Part shown: positions 25,769-34,123 of the stretch, in pieces | Layout of the letters: each line of letters opens with the position of its first letter | Position numbering within the stretch: the first letter of the stretch is position 1 | Origin: an uncultured bacterium | Lineage (GTDB): Bacteria > Bacillota > Clostridia > Lachnospirales > Lachnospiraceae | Direction of reading: 5' to 3' | Assembly (NCBI GenBank): GCA_905215155.1 | Contig: CAJMPJ010000029.1 | Coordinates: forward strand, 1-45,834 | DNA: 45,834 nucleotides | Notes under the pieces: generated by a model | Seen by the model: the letters and a program-made list of their open reading frames with translations, nothing else | The model's database searches: none | What the model was told of the DNA's origin: nothing | Translations under genes and position numbers: made by a program

Positions 25769-27316
25769 CTACGCTTCCTTTCCGCTGTCTGCCATGATAC
25801 ACTTCATGATCTTTTCCTGCGTGGCCTCTTTTTGAGATAATTCTCCGGCAATACGGCCTTCCCTCATGACGTAGATCCGGTCACAGGTTCCCATGACCTC
25901 TAAAAGCTCGGAAGAAATTACGATAACCGCTTTCCCCGCCTTGGCCAGATCGTTAATCACGCAGTAAATCTCATACTTTGCCCCAATGTCGATGCCGCGG
26001 GTGGGTTCATCTAAAATGAGTACATCCGGCTGAGTCAGCATCCACTTTGCAAGAACTACTTTTTGCTGGTTTCCGCCGGAAAGAGAGCTGACCGTTTGGT
26101 TGATGGAAGCTGCTTTTACATTGATTTTCTTTTTATATTCCTCTGCGGCAAGAATTTCCCTGTTTTTATCCACAATTCCTTTTTTGGAAAAAAACCTTGG
26201 CAGGGCTGCCAAGGTCATGTTTGCCCTGACGCTGTCGTTTAAAATGAGTCCATAATTTTTCCGGTCTTCTGAAACATAGGCAAGTTTATGGTTGATGGCT
26301 TCCTGGACATTGCGGATCAGTACCTGTTTTCCATTGATTCTAATGACACCGGTTATTTTCTGCCCGTAGGACCGTCCGAAAAGGCTCATGGCAAGCTCTG
26401 TACGGCCTGCTCCCATAAGTCCTGCAAATCCTACCACTTCCCCTGCTCGCACATAAAAAGAAATATCCCTGATTACCTGACGCTTTAAGTCCTCCGGATG
26501 CCAGACGTTCCAGTTCTCCACCTCAAAGATTTTATTGCCGGTCTTACAGATTCTTTCGGGATAACGGTTTTTCAGTTCCCTGCCCACCATGCCTTTGATG
26601 ATCCGGTCCTCACTGATTTCATCGGTTCCCTTTTTTAAAGTTTCAATGGTTTTTCCGTCCCGGATTACCGTAATGGAATCCGCCACTTCGCTGATCTCGT
26701 TCAGCTTATGGGAAATCATGATGCAGGTGATCCCATGCTTTTTTAAATCCAGCAGGATGCCCAGAAGCCGTTTGCTTTCTTCATCATTCAGGGCCGCCGT
26801 GGGCTCATCCAAAATGAGAAGCTCCACCTGCTTTGCCATAGCCCTTGCAATCTCGATCAGCTGCTGCTTCCCCACGCCCAGACGATTGACCGGAGCGTTT
26901 AGATCCTCATGTTCAAGCCCTACCTTTTGAAGCACTTCCCGGGCCTTTTTATGCGTTCTGGTCCAGTCCACCACGCCTTTTATCCGTTGTTGTTCATTTC
27001 CCAGGAACACATTTTCCGCAACGGATAGGCAGGGGCTCAAAGCCAGCTCCTGGTGGATAATTACGATTCCTTTTGCTTCGCTTTGTTTTATATTATGAAA
27101 CTGGCATGTATTTTCTTTGTATATTACATCTCCGTTATAGGAGCCGTAAGGATAGACTCCTGAGAGTATATTCATCAGTGTGGATTTTCCGGCTCCGTTT
27201 TCCCCGCACAGGGCATGGATTTCTCCTCTTTTTACCCTGATGTTCACATCTTCTAAAGCCTTGACTCCATAGAATTCTTTGGTGATGTGATTCATCTCCA
27301 AAATGTATTCGGACAT
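25769..27316 (-). CDS. mmsA: Multiple-monosaccharide ABC transporter ATP-binding protein (MmsA/GguA)
   Basis: This is a double-ATPase subunit of a CUT2 sugar importer, 515 residues. The N-terminal half has Walker A GENGAGKSTLMN, signature-region GVGKQQLIEIARAMA and Walker B LLILDEPTAAL. The C-terminal half has the degenerate P-loop GLMGAGRTELAMSLF normal for this family, an intact signature LSGGNQQKVVLAKWM and Walker B VLILDEPTRGIDIGAK. AAGGAG lies 9 nt ahead of the ATG. It lies between the binding protein, from which it is separated by a hairpin, and the permease. Confidence 0.93.
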   Translation of the reverse strand: MSEYILEMNHITKEFYGVKALEDVNIRVKRGEIHALCGENGAGKSTLMNILSGVYPYGSYNGDVIYKENTCQFHNIKQSEAKGIVIIHQELALSPCLSVAENVFLGNEQQRIKGVVDWTRTHKKAREVLQKVGLEHEDLNAPVNRLGVGKQQLIEIARAMAKQVELLILDEPTAALNDEESKRLLGILLDLKKHGITCIMISHKLNEISEVADSITVIRDGKTIETLKKGTDEISEDRIIKGMVGRELKNRYPERICKTGNKIFEVENWNVWHPEDLKRQVIRDISFYVRAGEVVGFAGLMGAGRTELAMSLFGRSYGQKITGVIRINGKQVLIRNVQEAINHKLAYVSEDRKNYGLILNDSVRANMTLAALPRFFSKKGIVDKNREILAAEEYKKKINVKAASINQTVSSLSGGNQQKVVLAKWMLTQPDVLILDEPTRGIDIGAKYEIYCVINDLAKAGKAVIVISSELLEVMGTCDRIYVMREGRIAGELSQKEATQEKIMKCIMADSGKEA

Positions 27317-27350
27317 CTCCCCAGCTCCTTTTCTTACCCTCCTGATACGG

Positions 27351-27381
27351 AAAAACAGGCGGCATTCTTCCCGCCGCCTGT
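27351..27381 (-). terminator. Intercistronic attenuator-like hairpin between chvE and mmsA
   Basis: ACAGGCGGC (27355-27363) pairs with GCCGCCTGT (27373-27381). On the minus strand the stem is followed by TTTTT (27351-27355 in reverse). It lies between the chvE stop and the mmsA start, so partial termination here would keep the sugar-binding protein more abundant than the ATPase and permease. Confidence 0.65.
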
Positions 27382-27395
27382 CATGTCATTTCCTG

Positions 27396-28520
27396 TTACT
27401 GCGACAGCTGTTCTTCCGTGTAATAGCCGCCTTCCACGACGATCTTTTGGTAATTGTCTTTATCGACCGCTACCGGAGTGCAAAGGTAGGCCGGAACAAT
27501 GATTTTTCCGTTGTTGTACTGCTCAGTATCATTGATCTCCGGTTCTGTTCCTTCCAGCACCGCCTGAACCATCTTTACGCACTTTTCAGCCAAAAGTCTG
27601 GTGTCTTTGTAAATAGACATGGTCTGATATCCGGAAATGATGTTTTTAACCGCCATAAGCTCCGCGTCCTGACCTGTAATAAGTGGCCAGTCTTCTCCCA
27701 GCTTATAGCCTGCCCCTTCCAGTGCTGATTTACAGCCATAGGCAAATCCGTCTAACGCAGTTGCACAGATATCCAGTTTCCTGTCTGAGTAAAACCCGGT
27801 CAGATAGTTTTCACAGTTTTGCTGGGCGGTTTCCTGAGACCACCGTAAAATACAGGTATCCTCAAAGGATGTACGCCCGGATTCACAGATCAGGGTCCCG
27901 TCATCCAGATATGGCTTTAAGACCTCCATCAGGCCGTTGTATAAAAACAGTGCATTGTTATCATCCGGGGAGCCCATGAAGAATTCAATGGTATAGGATT
28001 TTCCTTCGGCTTTTGCCTGATCCAGCTGCTTCTTCTCTTTTATGTATTCCCCAATGGCAGTTCCCACTCCCTTGTTATCAAAGGTCGCATAATAGGAAAC
28101 AGCATTTGTATCCATGAGAATACGGTCATAGGCAATGATTGGTATCCCGGCATTCTTCGCCTGTTCCTCCACATTTACAAGTGCGGAAGAATCAATGGAG
28201 GCAATGACCAGGCAATTTACACCGGAAGCAATCATATTTTCAATCTGGGATACCTGCATTTGAACATCATCTTCTGCGTACTGAAGATCCACTTCATAGC
28301 CCAGTGCTTCCAGCTGCTTCTTCATGTTGGCACCGTCATTGATCCACCGCTCGGAAGACTGGGTGGGCATTGCAACACCTACCTTCCCCACTCCCCCAGG
28401 TTTTTCCGTGTTTGCTTCTTCTTTTGCTGTTGTTGCGTCTGTCTGGGAGCTGCTGCATCCGGCAATGGATGATACCGCTAATAGTACTCCAAGAAGCATG
28501 CCTGAGATTCTTCGATTCAT
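27396..28520 (-). CDS. chvE: Multiple-monosaccharide ABC transporter substrate-binding lipoprotein (ChvE-like)
   Basis: This sugar-binding lipoprotein has 374 residues. The signal peptide ends IAGC with the lipidated cysteine at residue 22, followed by a Thr/Glu-rich linker. The type I periplasmic-binding fold shows VGVAMPTQSSERWINDGANMKKQLEALGYEV, NCLVIASIDSSAL and IPIIAYDRILMDTNAVSYYATFDN, all typical of ChvE/xylose/ribose-type binding proteins. Members bind several aldoses such as glucose, galactose, xylose and arabinose; the exact sugars here are unknown. GGAGGG precedes the ATG. It is the first gene of the operon, behind a palindrome-rich leader. Confidence 0.9.
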   Translation of the reverse strand: MNRRISGMLLGVLLAVSSIAGCSSSQTDATTAKEEANTEKPGGVGKVGVAMPTQSSERWINDGANMKKQLEALGYEVDLQYAEDDVQMQVSQIENMIASGVNCLVIASIDSSALVNVEEQAKNAGIPIIAYDRILMDTNAVSYYATFDNKGVGTAIGEYIKEKKQLDQAKAEGKSYTIEFFMGSPDDNNALFLYNGLMEVLKPYLDDGTLICESGRTSFEDTCILRWSQETAQQNCENYLTGFYSDRKLDICATALDGFAYGCKSALEGAGYKLGEDWPLITGQDAELMAVKNIISGYQTMSIYKDTRLLAEKCVKMVQAVLEGTEPEINDTEQYNNGKIIVPAYLCTPVAVDKDNYQKIVVEGGYYTEEQLSQ

Positions 28521-28543
28521 AACTTCTAACCCTCCAATGGTTT

Positions 28544-28574
28544 TTGTATATACAATTTACATGCTCCGTAAATT
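28544..28574. promoter_or_regulatory. Adjacent palindromes upstream of chvE, possible operator
   Basis: TTGTATATACAA (28544-28555) is a perfect 12-bp palindrome, and it runs into an inverted repeat AATTTAC (28554-28560)/GTAAATT (28568-28574). They lie just upstream of the chvE ribosome binding site and could bind a sugar-responsive regulator. No local regulator gene is adjacent to the operon. Confidence 0.35.
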
Positions 28575-28820
28575 TGCATTTTATATTAAATCCATATATA
28601 TATTCTGCTTTTTTACGTCCCACGCTATATTATGAAAATATTTATGGTTTTATTCCACTAAAGGGTTATGGTTTTTGTTACTTTTGTATGGTATTTTAAA
28701 ATATCCCTACATTCCTTGCATCAAATTGACGACGATATTTTACTTTCTTTGAGAAAAGTTGTATATGGAGGAACAAATAAGTTATGAGAGCATTACGACT
28801 CGTTTATTTTCTCACAAAAA
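28575..28820. other. Gene-free AT-rich region upstream of chvE
   Basis: The region should include the minus-strand chvE promoter; several A/T-rich -10-like strings are present but none has a convincing -35 partner. A 29-codon plus-strand frame from ATG 28784, with GGAGG 12 nt upstream, runs straight through the terminator hairpin and is not supported as a gene. Confidence 0.35.
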
Positions 28821-28859
28821 ACAGGCGGAACTTTCGATGCAAAAGAAAGTTCCGCCTGT
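28821..28859 (-). terminator. Terminator of the tsaC-to-trmL operon
   Basis: A perfect 15-bp stem pairs 28821-28835 with 28845-28859 around a 9-nt loop. On the minus strand it is followed by TTTTTT (plus 28815-28820). It lies 92 bp after the trmL stop. A second weak inverted repeat (ATCTCA...TGAGAT, about 28910-28933) lies between trmL and this hairpin. Confidence 0.88.
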
Positions 28860-28950
28860 CATATTTCATATAATTATGTAGTTCAGCAAGCCTTCTAAGC
28901 CTACCGCCTCATCTCAAATCAGAATTCTGAGATATGAGGGAATATCCTTT

Positions 28951-29445
28951 TTATTCCTTCCAGTGGAGCTGGTGAAGCTCTCCCTTCATGGTCATATGTT
29001 CAAATCCGTTCTGCCTCAAAGCCTCATAAAGTACAATGGAAACTGAGTTTGATAAATTCAGGGACCGGATATCTCCCCACATGGGGATTCTGATGCAGCG
29101 GTCCTGATTTCCAAGAAGAAGGTCTTCCGGAATTCCTGCACTTTCCTTTCCGAACATCAAAAAGCAGTCCGGGTCATATTCCATATCACTATAAACGTGG
29201 AGTCCTTTTGTGGTGGCCATATAAATCTTTGCGCCCGGATTGCGGTCCAAAAACTCCTGATAGTCGCTGTAAACCGTAAGATCCAGTTTATCCCAGTAAT
29301 CCAGCCCCGCACGTTTGATCAGCTTGTCATTCAGCTTGAATCCCAGCGGTTCGATCAGGTGCAGCTTTGTGTCTGTGGCCACACAGGTCCGTCCGATGTT
29401 GCCGGTATTGGCAGGCATCTCCGGTTCAAATAATACGATATTCAT
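28951..29445 (-). CDS. trmL: tRNA (cytidine/uridine-2'-O-)-methyltransferase TrmL
   Basis: This SPOUT-class methyltransferase methylates the 2'-O of the wobble nucleotide 34 in certain leucine tRNAs. At 164 residues it has the family length. Motifs include NIVLFEPEMPANTGNIGRTCVATDTKLHLIEPLGF at the start, the knot elements LMFGKESAGIPEDLL and IRIPMWGDIRSLNLSNSVSIVLYEALRQ. It is the last gene of the long operon, 5 bp after the aminotransferase stop. Confidence 0.93.
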   Translation of the reverse strand: MNIVLFEPEMPANTGNIGRTCVATDTKLHLIEPLGFKLNDKLIKRAGLDYWDKLDLTVYSDYQEFLDRNPGAKIYMATTKGLHVYSDMEYDPDCFLMFGKESAGIPEDLLLGNQDRCIRIPMWGDIRSLNLSNSVSIVLYEALRQNGFEHMTMKGELHQLHWKE

Positions 29446-29450
29446 ATCTC

Positions 29451-30620
29451 TTACGCCTTTCCGTCAAGTTTCTTAATAAATCGGTCCATACGGCCCAGGG
29501 CCTCCTTTAGGTTCTTTAAGGAATATGCATAGGAAATACGAAGATAGCCTTCTCCGCAGTCTCCAAATGCTGTTCCCGGTACGACCGCTACTTTCTCTTC
29601 CCGCAAAAGTCTGGTGGCGAACTCATCGGAGGTCATACCAAACCGTTTGATACTGGGAAATGTATAAAAGGCACCATGAGGTTCAAAACACTCCAGACCC
29701 ATTTCCTGAAAGGCATGCATCAGGTAGCGCCTTCTCTGGTCATAGGATTCCCGCATCGTCTCCACCTCTTTATCTCCGTCTCGAAGGGCGGCTACGGCAG
29801 CGTACTGGCTGGTGGTGGGCGCACACATGATGGCAAACTGATGGATCTTTAACATCTGCTCCAGGATCACTCTGGGCGCTGCCGCATAGCCAAGTCTCCA
29901 GCCGGTCATGGCGTAGGATTTGGAAAAACCGTTGATCAGTACGGTTCGGTCCTTCAGCCCTGGAAATGCCGCAATGGTGGTATGTTCACCGCCGTACGTC
30001 AGTTCCGCATAAATCTCATCTGAAATTACAAACAGATCTTTTTCTATGACAACGTCTGCAATATCCTTTAATTCCTCCGCCGTCATAACCGCGCCGGTGG
30101 GATTATTGGGAAATGGCAGTATCAGTACTTTTGTCTTTTCAGTGATTTTCTCTAACAGCTTCTCTTTTGTCAGCTTAAACTGATCCCTGGCCTCCAGATC
30201 AATGGTGACCGGAACACCATTGGCAAGAATGGTACATGGCACGTAGGATACATAGCTTGGCTGGGGAATCAAGACTTCATCTCCAGGGTCCAGCATGGCA
30301 CGAAGTGCAATATCAATCGCCTCACTGCCGCCCACCGTAACCATGACCTCATGATCCGGGTCATAGGTAACTTCAAAACGTCTGCATAAATAATTGCAGA
30401 TCTCCGCCTTCAGCTCTCTCAGCCCTGCATTGGAGGTATAAAAGGTACGGCCCTTTTCCAGAGAATAGATGCCTTCTTCTCTGATATGCCAGGGGGTATC
30501 AAAATCAGGCTCGCCCACACCCAGGGATATGGCATCCTTCATCTCACTGACAATGTCAAAAAATTTACGGATTCCGGAAGAGGGGATCTCTGCAATCCGG
30601 TCTGATAATGGATTTCTCAC
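29451..30620 (-). CDS. Pyridoxal-phosphate aminotransferase, class I/II
   Basis: This fold-type I aminotransferase has 389 residues. Visible landmarks are ISLGVGEPDFDTP near the start, substrate-binding FPNNPTGAV (Asn in the PNNPTG motif), DEIY (Asp contacting the PLP ring nitrogen) and the Schiff-base lysine about 234 in NGFSKSYAMTGWRLGY. It is most like PatA/AspC-type enzymes using aromatic or aspartate-family substrates, and specificity cannot be told. Its start overlaps the Lrp-family regulator stop by 4 bp, so the regulator and enzyme are likely linked. Confidence 0.9.
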   Translation of the reverse strand: MRNPLSDRIAEIPSSGIRKFFDIVSEMKDAISLGVGEPDFDTPWHIREEGIYSLEKGRTFYTSNAGLRELKAEICNYLCRRFEVTYDPDHEVMVTVGGSEAIDIALRAMLDPGDEVLIPQPSYVSYVPCTILANGVPVTIDLEARDQFKLTKEKLLEKITEKTKVLILPFPNNPTGAVMTAEELKDIADVVIEKDLFVISDEIYAELTYGGEHTTIAAFPGLKDRTVLINGFSKSYAMTGWRLGYAAAPRVILEQMLKIHQFAIMCAPTTSQYAAVAALRDGDKEVETMRESYDQRRRYLMHAFQEMGLECFEPHGAFYTFPSIKRFGMTSDEFATRLLREEKVAVVPGTAFGDCGEGYLRISYAYSLKNLKEALGRMDRFIKKLDGKA

Positions 30621-31099
30621 GGTGTAATCAACATCCTTTCATCCGGCGTCTCTTCAGCAAGGACGGTTCCGTGGTCCTTATATTTTTTAAGGACAAAATG
30701 AGTGGCTGTGCTTAAAACTGATTCCATGGGAGAGAGTTTTTCAGAAACGAACTGAGCCACCTGTCTCATGGTCTTTCCTTCGATGAATACGGTAAAATCA
30801 AAAGAACCGGACATCAGATAAACGGCATTGACTTCGTTATACTGATAGATTCTCTCAGCAATCTTATCGAATCCCATACCTCTTTGAGGTGTTACCTTTA
30901 CCTCGATCAGGGCCACAACCTTTTCATCACTGGTATTATCCCAGTTGATGAGCGTGTGGTATCCGCAAATGATATGTTCTTTTTCCATTTCGGCGATCTC
31001 ATTGGCTATAGCCGTCTCGCTTTCTCCCAGCAGAATGGCTAAATCCTTTAAATCAATCCTGCTGTTTTTTTCTATAACCGCCAATATCTTTTCCCTCAT
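30617..31099 (-). CDS. Lrp/AsnC-family transcriptional regulator
   Basis: This 160-residue protein has an N-terminal winged helix-turn-helix (KNSRIDLKDLAILLGESETAIANEIAEMEKEHIICGYHTLINW) and a C-terminal RAM/AsnC effector domain (ALIEVKVTPQRGMGFDKIAERIYQYNEVNAVYLMSGSFDFTVFIEGKTM). Lrp-type proteins sense amino acids and usually control nearby amino-acid genes. Translational coupling to the aminotransferase (ATGA overlap) suggests a shared amino-acid role. AGGAGGTAAGGAT is an excellent ribosome site. Confidence 0.92.
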   Translation of the reverse strand: MREKILAVIEKNSRIDLKDLAILLGESETAIANEIAEMEKEHIICGYHTLINWDNTSDEKVVALIEVKVTPQRGMGFDKIAERIYQYNEVNAVYLMSGSFDFTVFIEGKTMRQVAQFVSEKLSPMESVLSTATHFVLKKYKDHGTVLAEETPDERMLITP

Positions 31100-31129
31100 A
31101 TCCTTACCTCCTGTTTTTCATTTAAGGCA

Positions 31130-31696
31130 TCAATCCAAAACTTTATAAAGCTCATCCAATGTCGGCCGGTCAAGATATCCCACTCCGTCTCCATGGTCGA
31201 TGATCCGTCCGATCCCTTCTGTCACTTTTCCAATTACAGCTCCATGGATCTGCTGCTCTTTCATGGCTGCCACCAGATCCGCCCCGTTATCGGCGGTAAA
31301 AAGCAGGCAACGGGCGGAGAAAAGGCGGTACGGGTTTAAATCGTACCGCTCACAAACCTCAATGGTTTCCTGTCTGACCGGAATCCGGCGGAGGGAAAAC
31401 TTGATTCCGGTCATATAGGCACCGGACAAATCCCAAAGTGCCTTTAAAATCCCGCCTTCTCCCGCCTGTTCCAGTTCTGTGGCTCCAAAGGGTTCCCAGA
31501 TTTTTAGATCCGGTTTCGGACCGTTGTTTTCCAGTTCCAGTATCCGGTCCACGTAGTCTTTGGAAAACCACTGATACAATTCCTTTTTCTTATGCTGAAC
31601 AATCTCCAGGGTCCCGGAAAGGCCGGCATAACCGGCCACTACCAGATCCTGTCCGGGTCTTATGATTCCGTTGTTTTCTCTTTCAATACGCTTCAT
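31130..31696 (-). CDS. AIR synthase-related C-terminal-domain protein (PurM/HypE C-half only)
   Basis: This 188-residue protein matches the C-terminal half of the PurM/HypE/ThiL superfamily. The segment about 78-188 (GEGGILKALWDLSGAYMTGIKFSLRRIPVRQETIEVCERYDLNPYRLFS and AAMKEQQIHGAVIGKVTEG, ending LDELYKVL) looks like HypE. The N-terminal ATP-binding PurM domain is missing and only a short lead-in with GIIRPGQDLVVAGYAGLSGTL is present. No hyp or purine genes adjoin. I take ATG 31696, just 1 nt after the VanW stop; longer frames starting upstream overlap vanW. Function is unknown. Confidence 0.8.
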   Translation of the reverse strand: MKRIERENNGIIRPGQDLVVAGYAGLSGTLEIVQHKKKELYQWFSKDYVDRILELENNGPKPDLKIWEPFGATELEQAGEGGILKALWDLSGAYMTGIKFSLRRIPVRQETIEVCERYDLNPYRLFSARCLLFTADNGADLVAAMKEQQIHGAVIGKVTEGIGRIIDHGDGVGYLDRPTLDELYKVLD

Positions 31697-31697
31697 G

Positions 31698-33215
31698 TTA
31701 TTCTGCCTGTATTCCAGGTCCCTGTGGAACCGTTTCTTCCGCAGCGGCTGTCGCTTCTGGGGCAGGTGTCTGTGTGGCAGGAGCACTGGTTTCCGCTGGC
31801 TGAGGAACTGTTTCCGTTGCCGGCGGCTGTGTCTCCTGGGGCTGTGCCGGATTTGGTACCGGTGCTACAGAGGCCGGTGCCGCAGGCCCTACCTTTATAA
31901 TCGCCTTGGAAGGATTATAAGTATCGGTGTGCAGGATCTCACGGCTCTGTTCCACACCGTCAATATAAATCACCTTCCACAGTCTTGATTTGATTCCTTT
32001 ATGAGCGGACTGCACCTGCTTCCTGCTTCCGGGAGGCATTGTGGGGTCCACCACTTCTTTGGGTGCACCGGGATCGGTGACACTCAACGTCTCGGATACG
32101 AAATCAAAGGTACGGTTTGCCGGTCTGGTCTCCTTTCCGTAGATGGTAAAGGTGATGGTCTTGCCTGACGTATATCCTTCCACATAGATGGGAGTGCTGT
32201 AATTGTTGGTGAATTTAAGGTCCTTATAGGTTCCTGCAATAGCAGCATCCTGGGAGGGTTTTACATAATTTACCACCATAGAGTGATTCTGTCTCTGGAC
32301 TACTTCCAGTTCGGCACGGAGTACGGCATTATAAAGTGTGGTGGATATCTGACACACACCGCCTCCTACACTGTCTACCACCTGACCGTTTTCATATGCG
32401 GCGGCAGTGGCATATCCATTGGAGACCGTAAAGGGATGCATGCATTCATATCCCGATAAGGTCTCTCCCGGCATAAGAACACGGCCGTTGATCTTTCCGG
32501 CTCCTACCTGCAGATTCTTGGAACGGGAAGCTCCGCTGGAGGAAAAGCTGGTGGAAAATGTTCCGAGCACATCATTGATGGTGGATAAATCTTCTGTAGT
32601 GATCGCGGGCTTCACCTCTGAAACAACTGCAGCTGCTGTTACTGGTTCCTTGAGTCCGTTGGCAAGGGCCGCATTAAGGGCCTCCTTTGTGGCCGCAATA
32701 TCCACATTCTTACCGGTGACAGACGGAGTTACTGTAAATGCGCCATTGCTTCGGACAATGGTGGCATTCTGCGGCTGAACCATAACGGAAGCGCACTTTT
32801 CATTGATAAAGGCTTCCAGTTTTCCATCGTCAAGAGCCGTTTCCAGGGGAATGATCACAGGATTCTTCTCGATATCTTTTTTATTTAAATACCGTTTGAT
32901 CAAATTCCCTCCCTGCCAGGATGAGGCAGCCTGGTTCACCGCTTCCGGATTGCTCCAATGGAATCCCAGTTCTTTTGCCGTTGTTTCCATAGGCTGTCCG
33001 TCAACCACCAATGTAATCTTTTGGTTTTCCATTTCATTAACCAGCCCCTGTATCTTCTGGCTGGCTTCTTCTTCTGTCATACCGCCTAAATTATATTCCC
33101 CAACATAAATTCCATCCGGAAGGGTATCTGCCATAACATAAGCCGGAGAGAGAAAACCAATCCCTGCCGCCAATACCACAGCCGCCAGGGTTATGGATAA
33201 AGTTTTCTTTTTCAT
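31698..33215 (-). CDS. Secreted VanW-family cell-wall protein
   Basis: This 505-residue exported protein starts at ATG 33215, preceded by GAGGA 6 nt away; an ATG two codons upstream abuts that site and is less likely. A signal peptide or anchor (about 5-30) is followed by a peptidoglycan-binding-like region (about 35-150, GIYVGEYNLGGMTEEEASQKIQGLVNEM). The VanW domain (about 225-370) has GGGVCQISTTLYNAVLRAELEVVQRQNHSM. The tail (about 425-505) is rich in Pro, Ala, Thr and Glu, likely spanning the wall. VanW proteins accompany glycopeptide-resistance genes in enterococci but are common in clostridia without them; the biochemical role is unknown. Confidence 0.88.
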   Translation of the reverse strand: MKKKTLSITLAAVVLAAGIGFLSPAYVMADTLPDGIYVGEYNLGGMTEEEASQKIQGLVNEMENQKITLVVDGQPMETTAKELGFHWSNPEAVNQAASSWQGGNLIKRYLNKKDIEKNPVIIPLETALDDGKLEAFINEKCASVMVQPQNATIVRSNGAFTVTPSVTGKNVDIAATKEALNAALANGLKEPVTAAAVVSEVKPAITTEDLSTINDVLGTFSTSFSSSGASRSKNLQVGAGKINGRVLMPGETLSGYECMHPFTVSNGYATAAAYENGQVVDSVGGGVCQISTTLYNAVLRAELEVVQRQNHSMVVNYVKPSQDAAIAGTYKDLKFTNNYSTPIYVEGYTSGKTITFTIYGKETRPANRTFDFVSETLSVTDPGAPKEVVDPTMPPGSRKQVQSAHKGIKSRLWKVIYIDGVEQSREILHTDTYNPSKAIIKVGPAAPASVAPVPNPAQPQETQPPATETVPQPAETSAPATQTPAPEATAAAEETVPQGPGIQAE

Positions 33216-33267
33216 ATTCATTCCTCATGCTCTATTGTGTCTGCAACTGCGATAAGCCCCCGATGAT

Positions 33268-33381
33268 TTACATAAAACTCAGCATCATTGGAAGAACCAT
33301 CGCAATAATTAATAAAACTACCACTGCAATCAAAATCACTGACATTAATTTTTTGTTGTTTTTATTGTTAAAGTTAATCAT
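33268..33381 (-). CDS. Small single-pass membrane peptide (37 residues)
   Basis: Reading the minus strand from ATG 33381 gives a 37-residue peptide. A polar, Asn/Lys-rich N-terminus (MINFNNKNNKKL) is followed by about 22 hydrophobic residues (MSVILIAVVVLLIIAMVLPMML) and a short SFM end. GAGGTGG lies 8 nt before the ATG, and the gene sits 17 bp after the exonuclease stop and about 50 bp before vanW, in step with the operon. Layout and size resemble Prli42-like and other small membrane peptides of Firmicutes, but that is a guess. Confidence 0.68.
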   Translation of the reverse strand: MINFNNKNNKKLMSVILIAVVVLLIIAMVLPMMLSFM

Positions 33382-33398
33382 GTTGTATCCCACCTCTC

Positions 33399-34106
33399 TT
33401 ATATTCTTCCATACTGTGATATGATTTTATCCGTGATTCTCGATATTTCATTTCTGGATAAATGATCCGTTTGCACAGATAAAACTATTTTATGATATTT
33501 TAATAGATCCTGCAAGTGTTCTTTTTGCCGATTTGATGCCGGCTGTTCCTTTTTCACCTTGTAAATCAAGGGCTGTGATTCAAATGCTTCCGGCTCGTTG
33601 CTGCCGAATCTTCGGACCAGCTCCTGATACAAAAAATGTGCAGACTTACTGTCAGCCAGCGCACGGTGGCTTTGTTCCTGCTTGATTTCAAAAAATTCAC
33701 AGGCATCTTTTAAATTTTTCTTTGCTTCCGGCGGCATAAACCGTCTTGCAAGCTTCAAGGTATCAATTCCCTGCCGTTCAAAACCATGGCCTCCATTGAC
33801 TGCCGCACGTTTTAAAAAGCTGTAATCAAAAATGACGTGATGGCCAAGTACAGGAAATTTTCCGGCAAAATCCAGAAATTCCCCGATGACCGTTTCGATT
33901 CCAGGTGCCGATTCCAACTGCTCATCCCGGATTCCGGTCAGGCTGGTTATCCGTTCCTCCAGCTTCCGGTAAGGATTTACAAAGGTTTCGTAAGTGTCCT
34001 TTATGACTCCGTTAAGAACCAAAACAGCACCGATCTCTATGATCTTATCTTTTTTCGGGTCCAGACCTGTTGTTTCCAAATCTACCGCAACATAGGATGA
34101 AACCAC
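33399..34106 (-). CDS. DEDDh 3'-5' exonuclease (DnaQ/PolC-epsilon type)
   Basis: This is a 235-residue exonuclease with acidic motif I VAVDLETTGLDPKKDKIIEIGAV (Asp 9 and Glu 11), motif II HHVIFDYSFLKRA and motif III HRALADSKSAHFLYQEL, giving DEDDh catalysis. It is a stand-alone proofreading-type domain with a basic C-terminal extension. I set the start at GTG 34106 because AGAGAGGGG lies 9 nt upstream, directly after the nth stop; a longer frame from 34181 overlaps nth and lacks a site. Confidence 0.85.
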   Translation of the reverse strand: MVSSYVAVDLETTGLDPKKDKIIEIGAVLVLNGVIKDTYETFVNPYRKLEERITSLTGIRDEQLESAPGIETVIGEFLDFAGKFPVLGHHVIFDYSFLKRAAVNGGHGFERQGIDTLKLARRFMPPEAKKNLKDACEFFEIKQEQSHRALADSKSAHFLYQELVRRFGSNEPEAFESQPLIYKVKKEQPASNRQKEHLQDLLKYHKIVLSVQTDHLSRNEISRITDKIISQYGRI

Positions 34107-34123
34107 ATTTTTATTCCCCTCTC

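Noticed and set aside
28784..28873. Short plus-strand frame of 29 codons with GGAGG upstream of the ATG
   Set aside because: It runs through the perfect terminator hairpin of the trmL operon, the ribosome site is 12 nt away, and the peptide is merely the translation of the hairpin arms.
31698..33215. A vancomycin-resistance cluster around vanW
   Set aside because: No vanHAX, vanRS or vanY genes adjoin. VanW-family proteins are common in clostridia outside resistance clusters.
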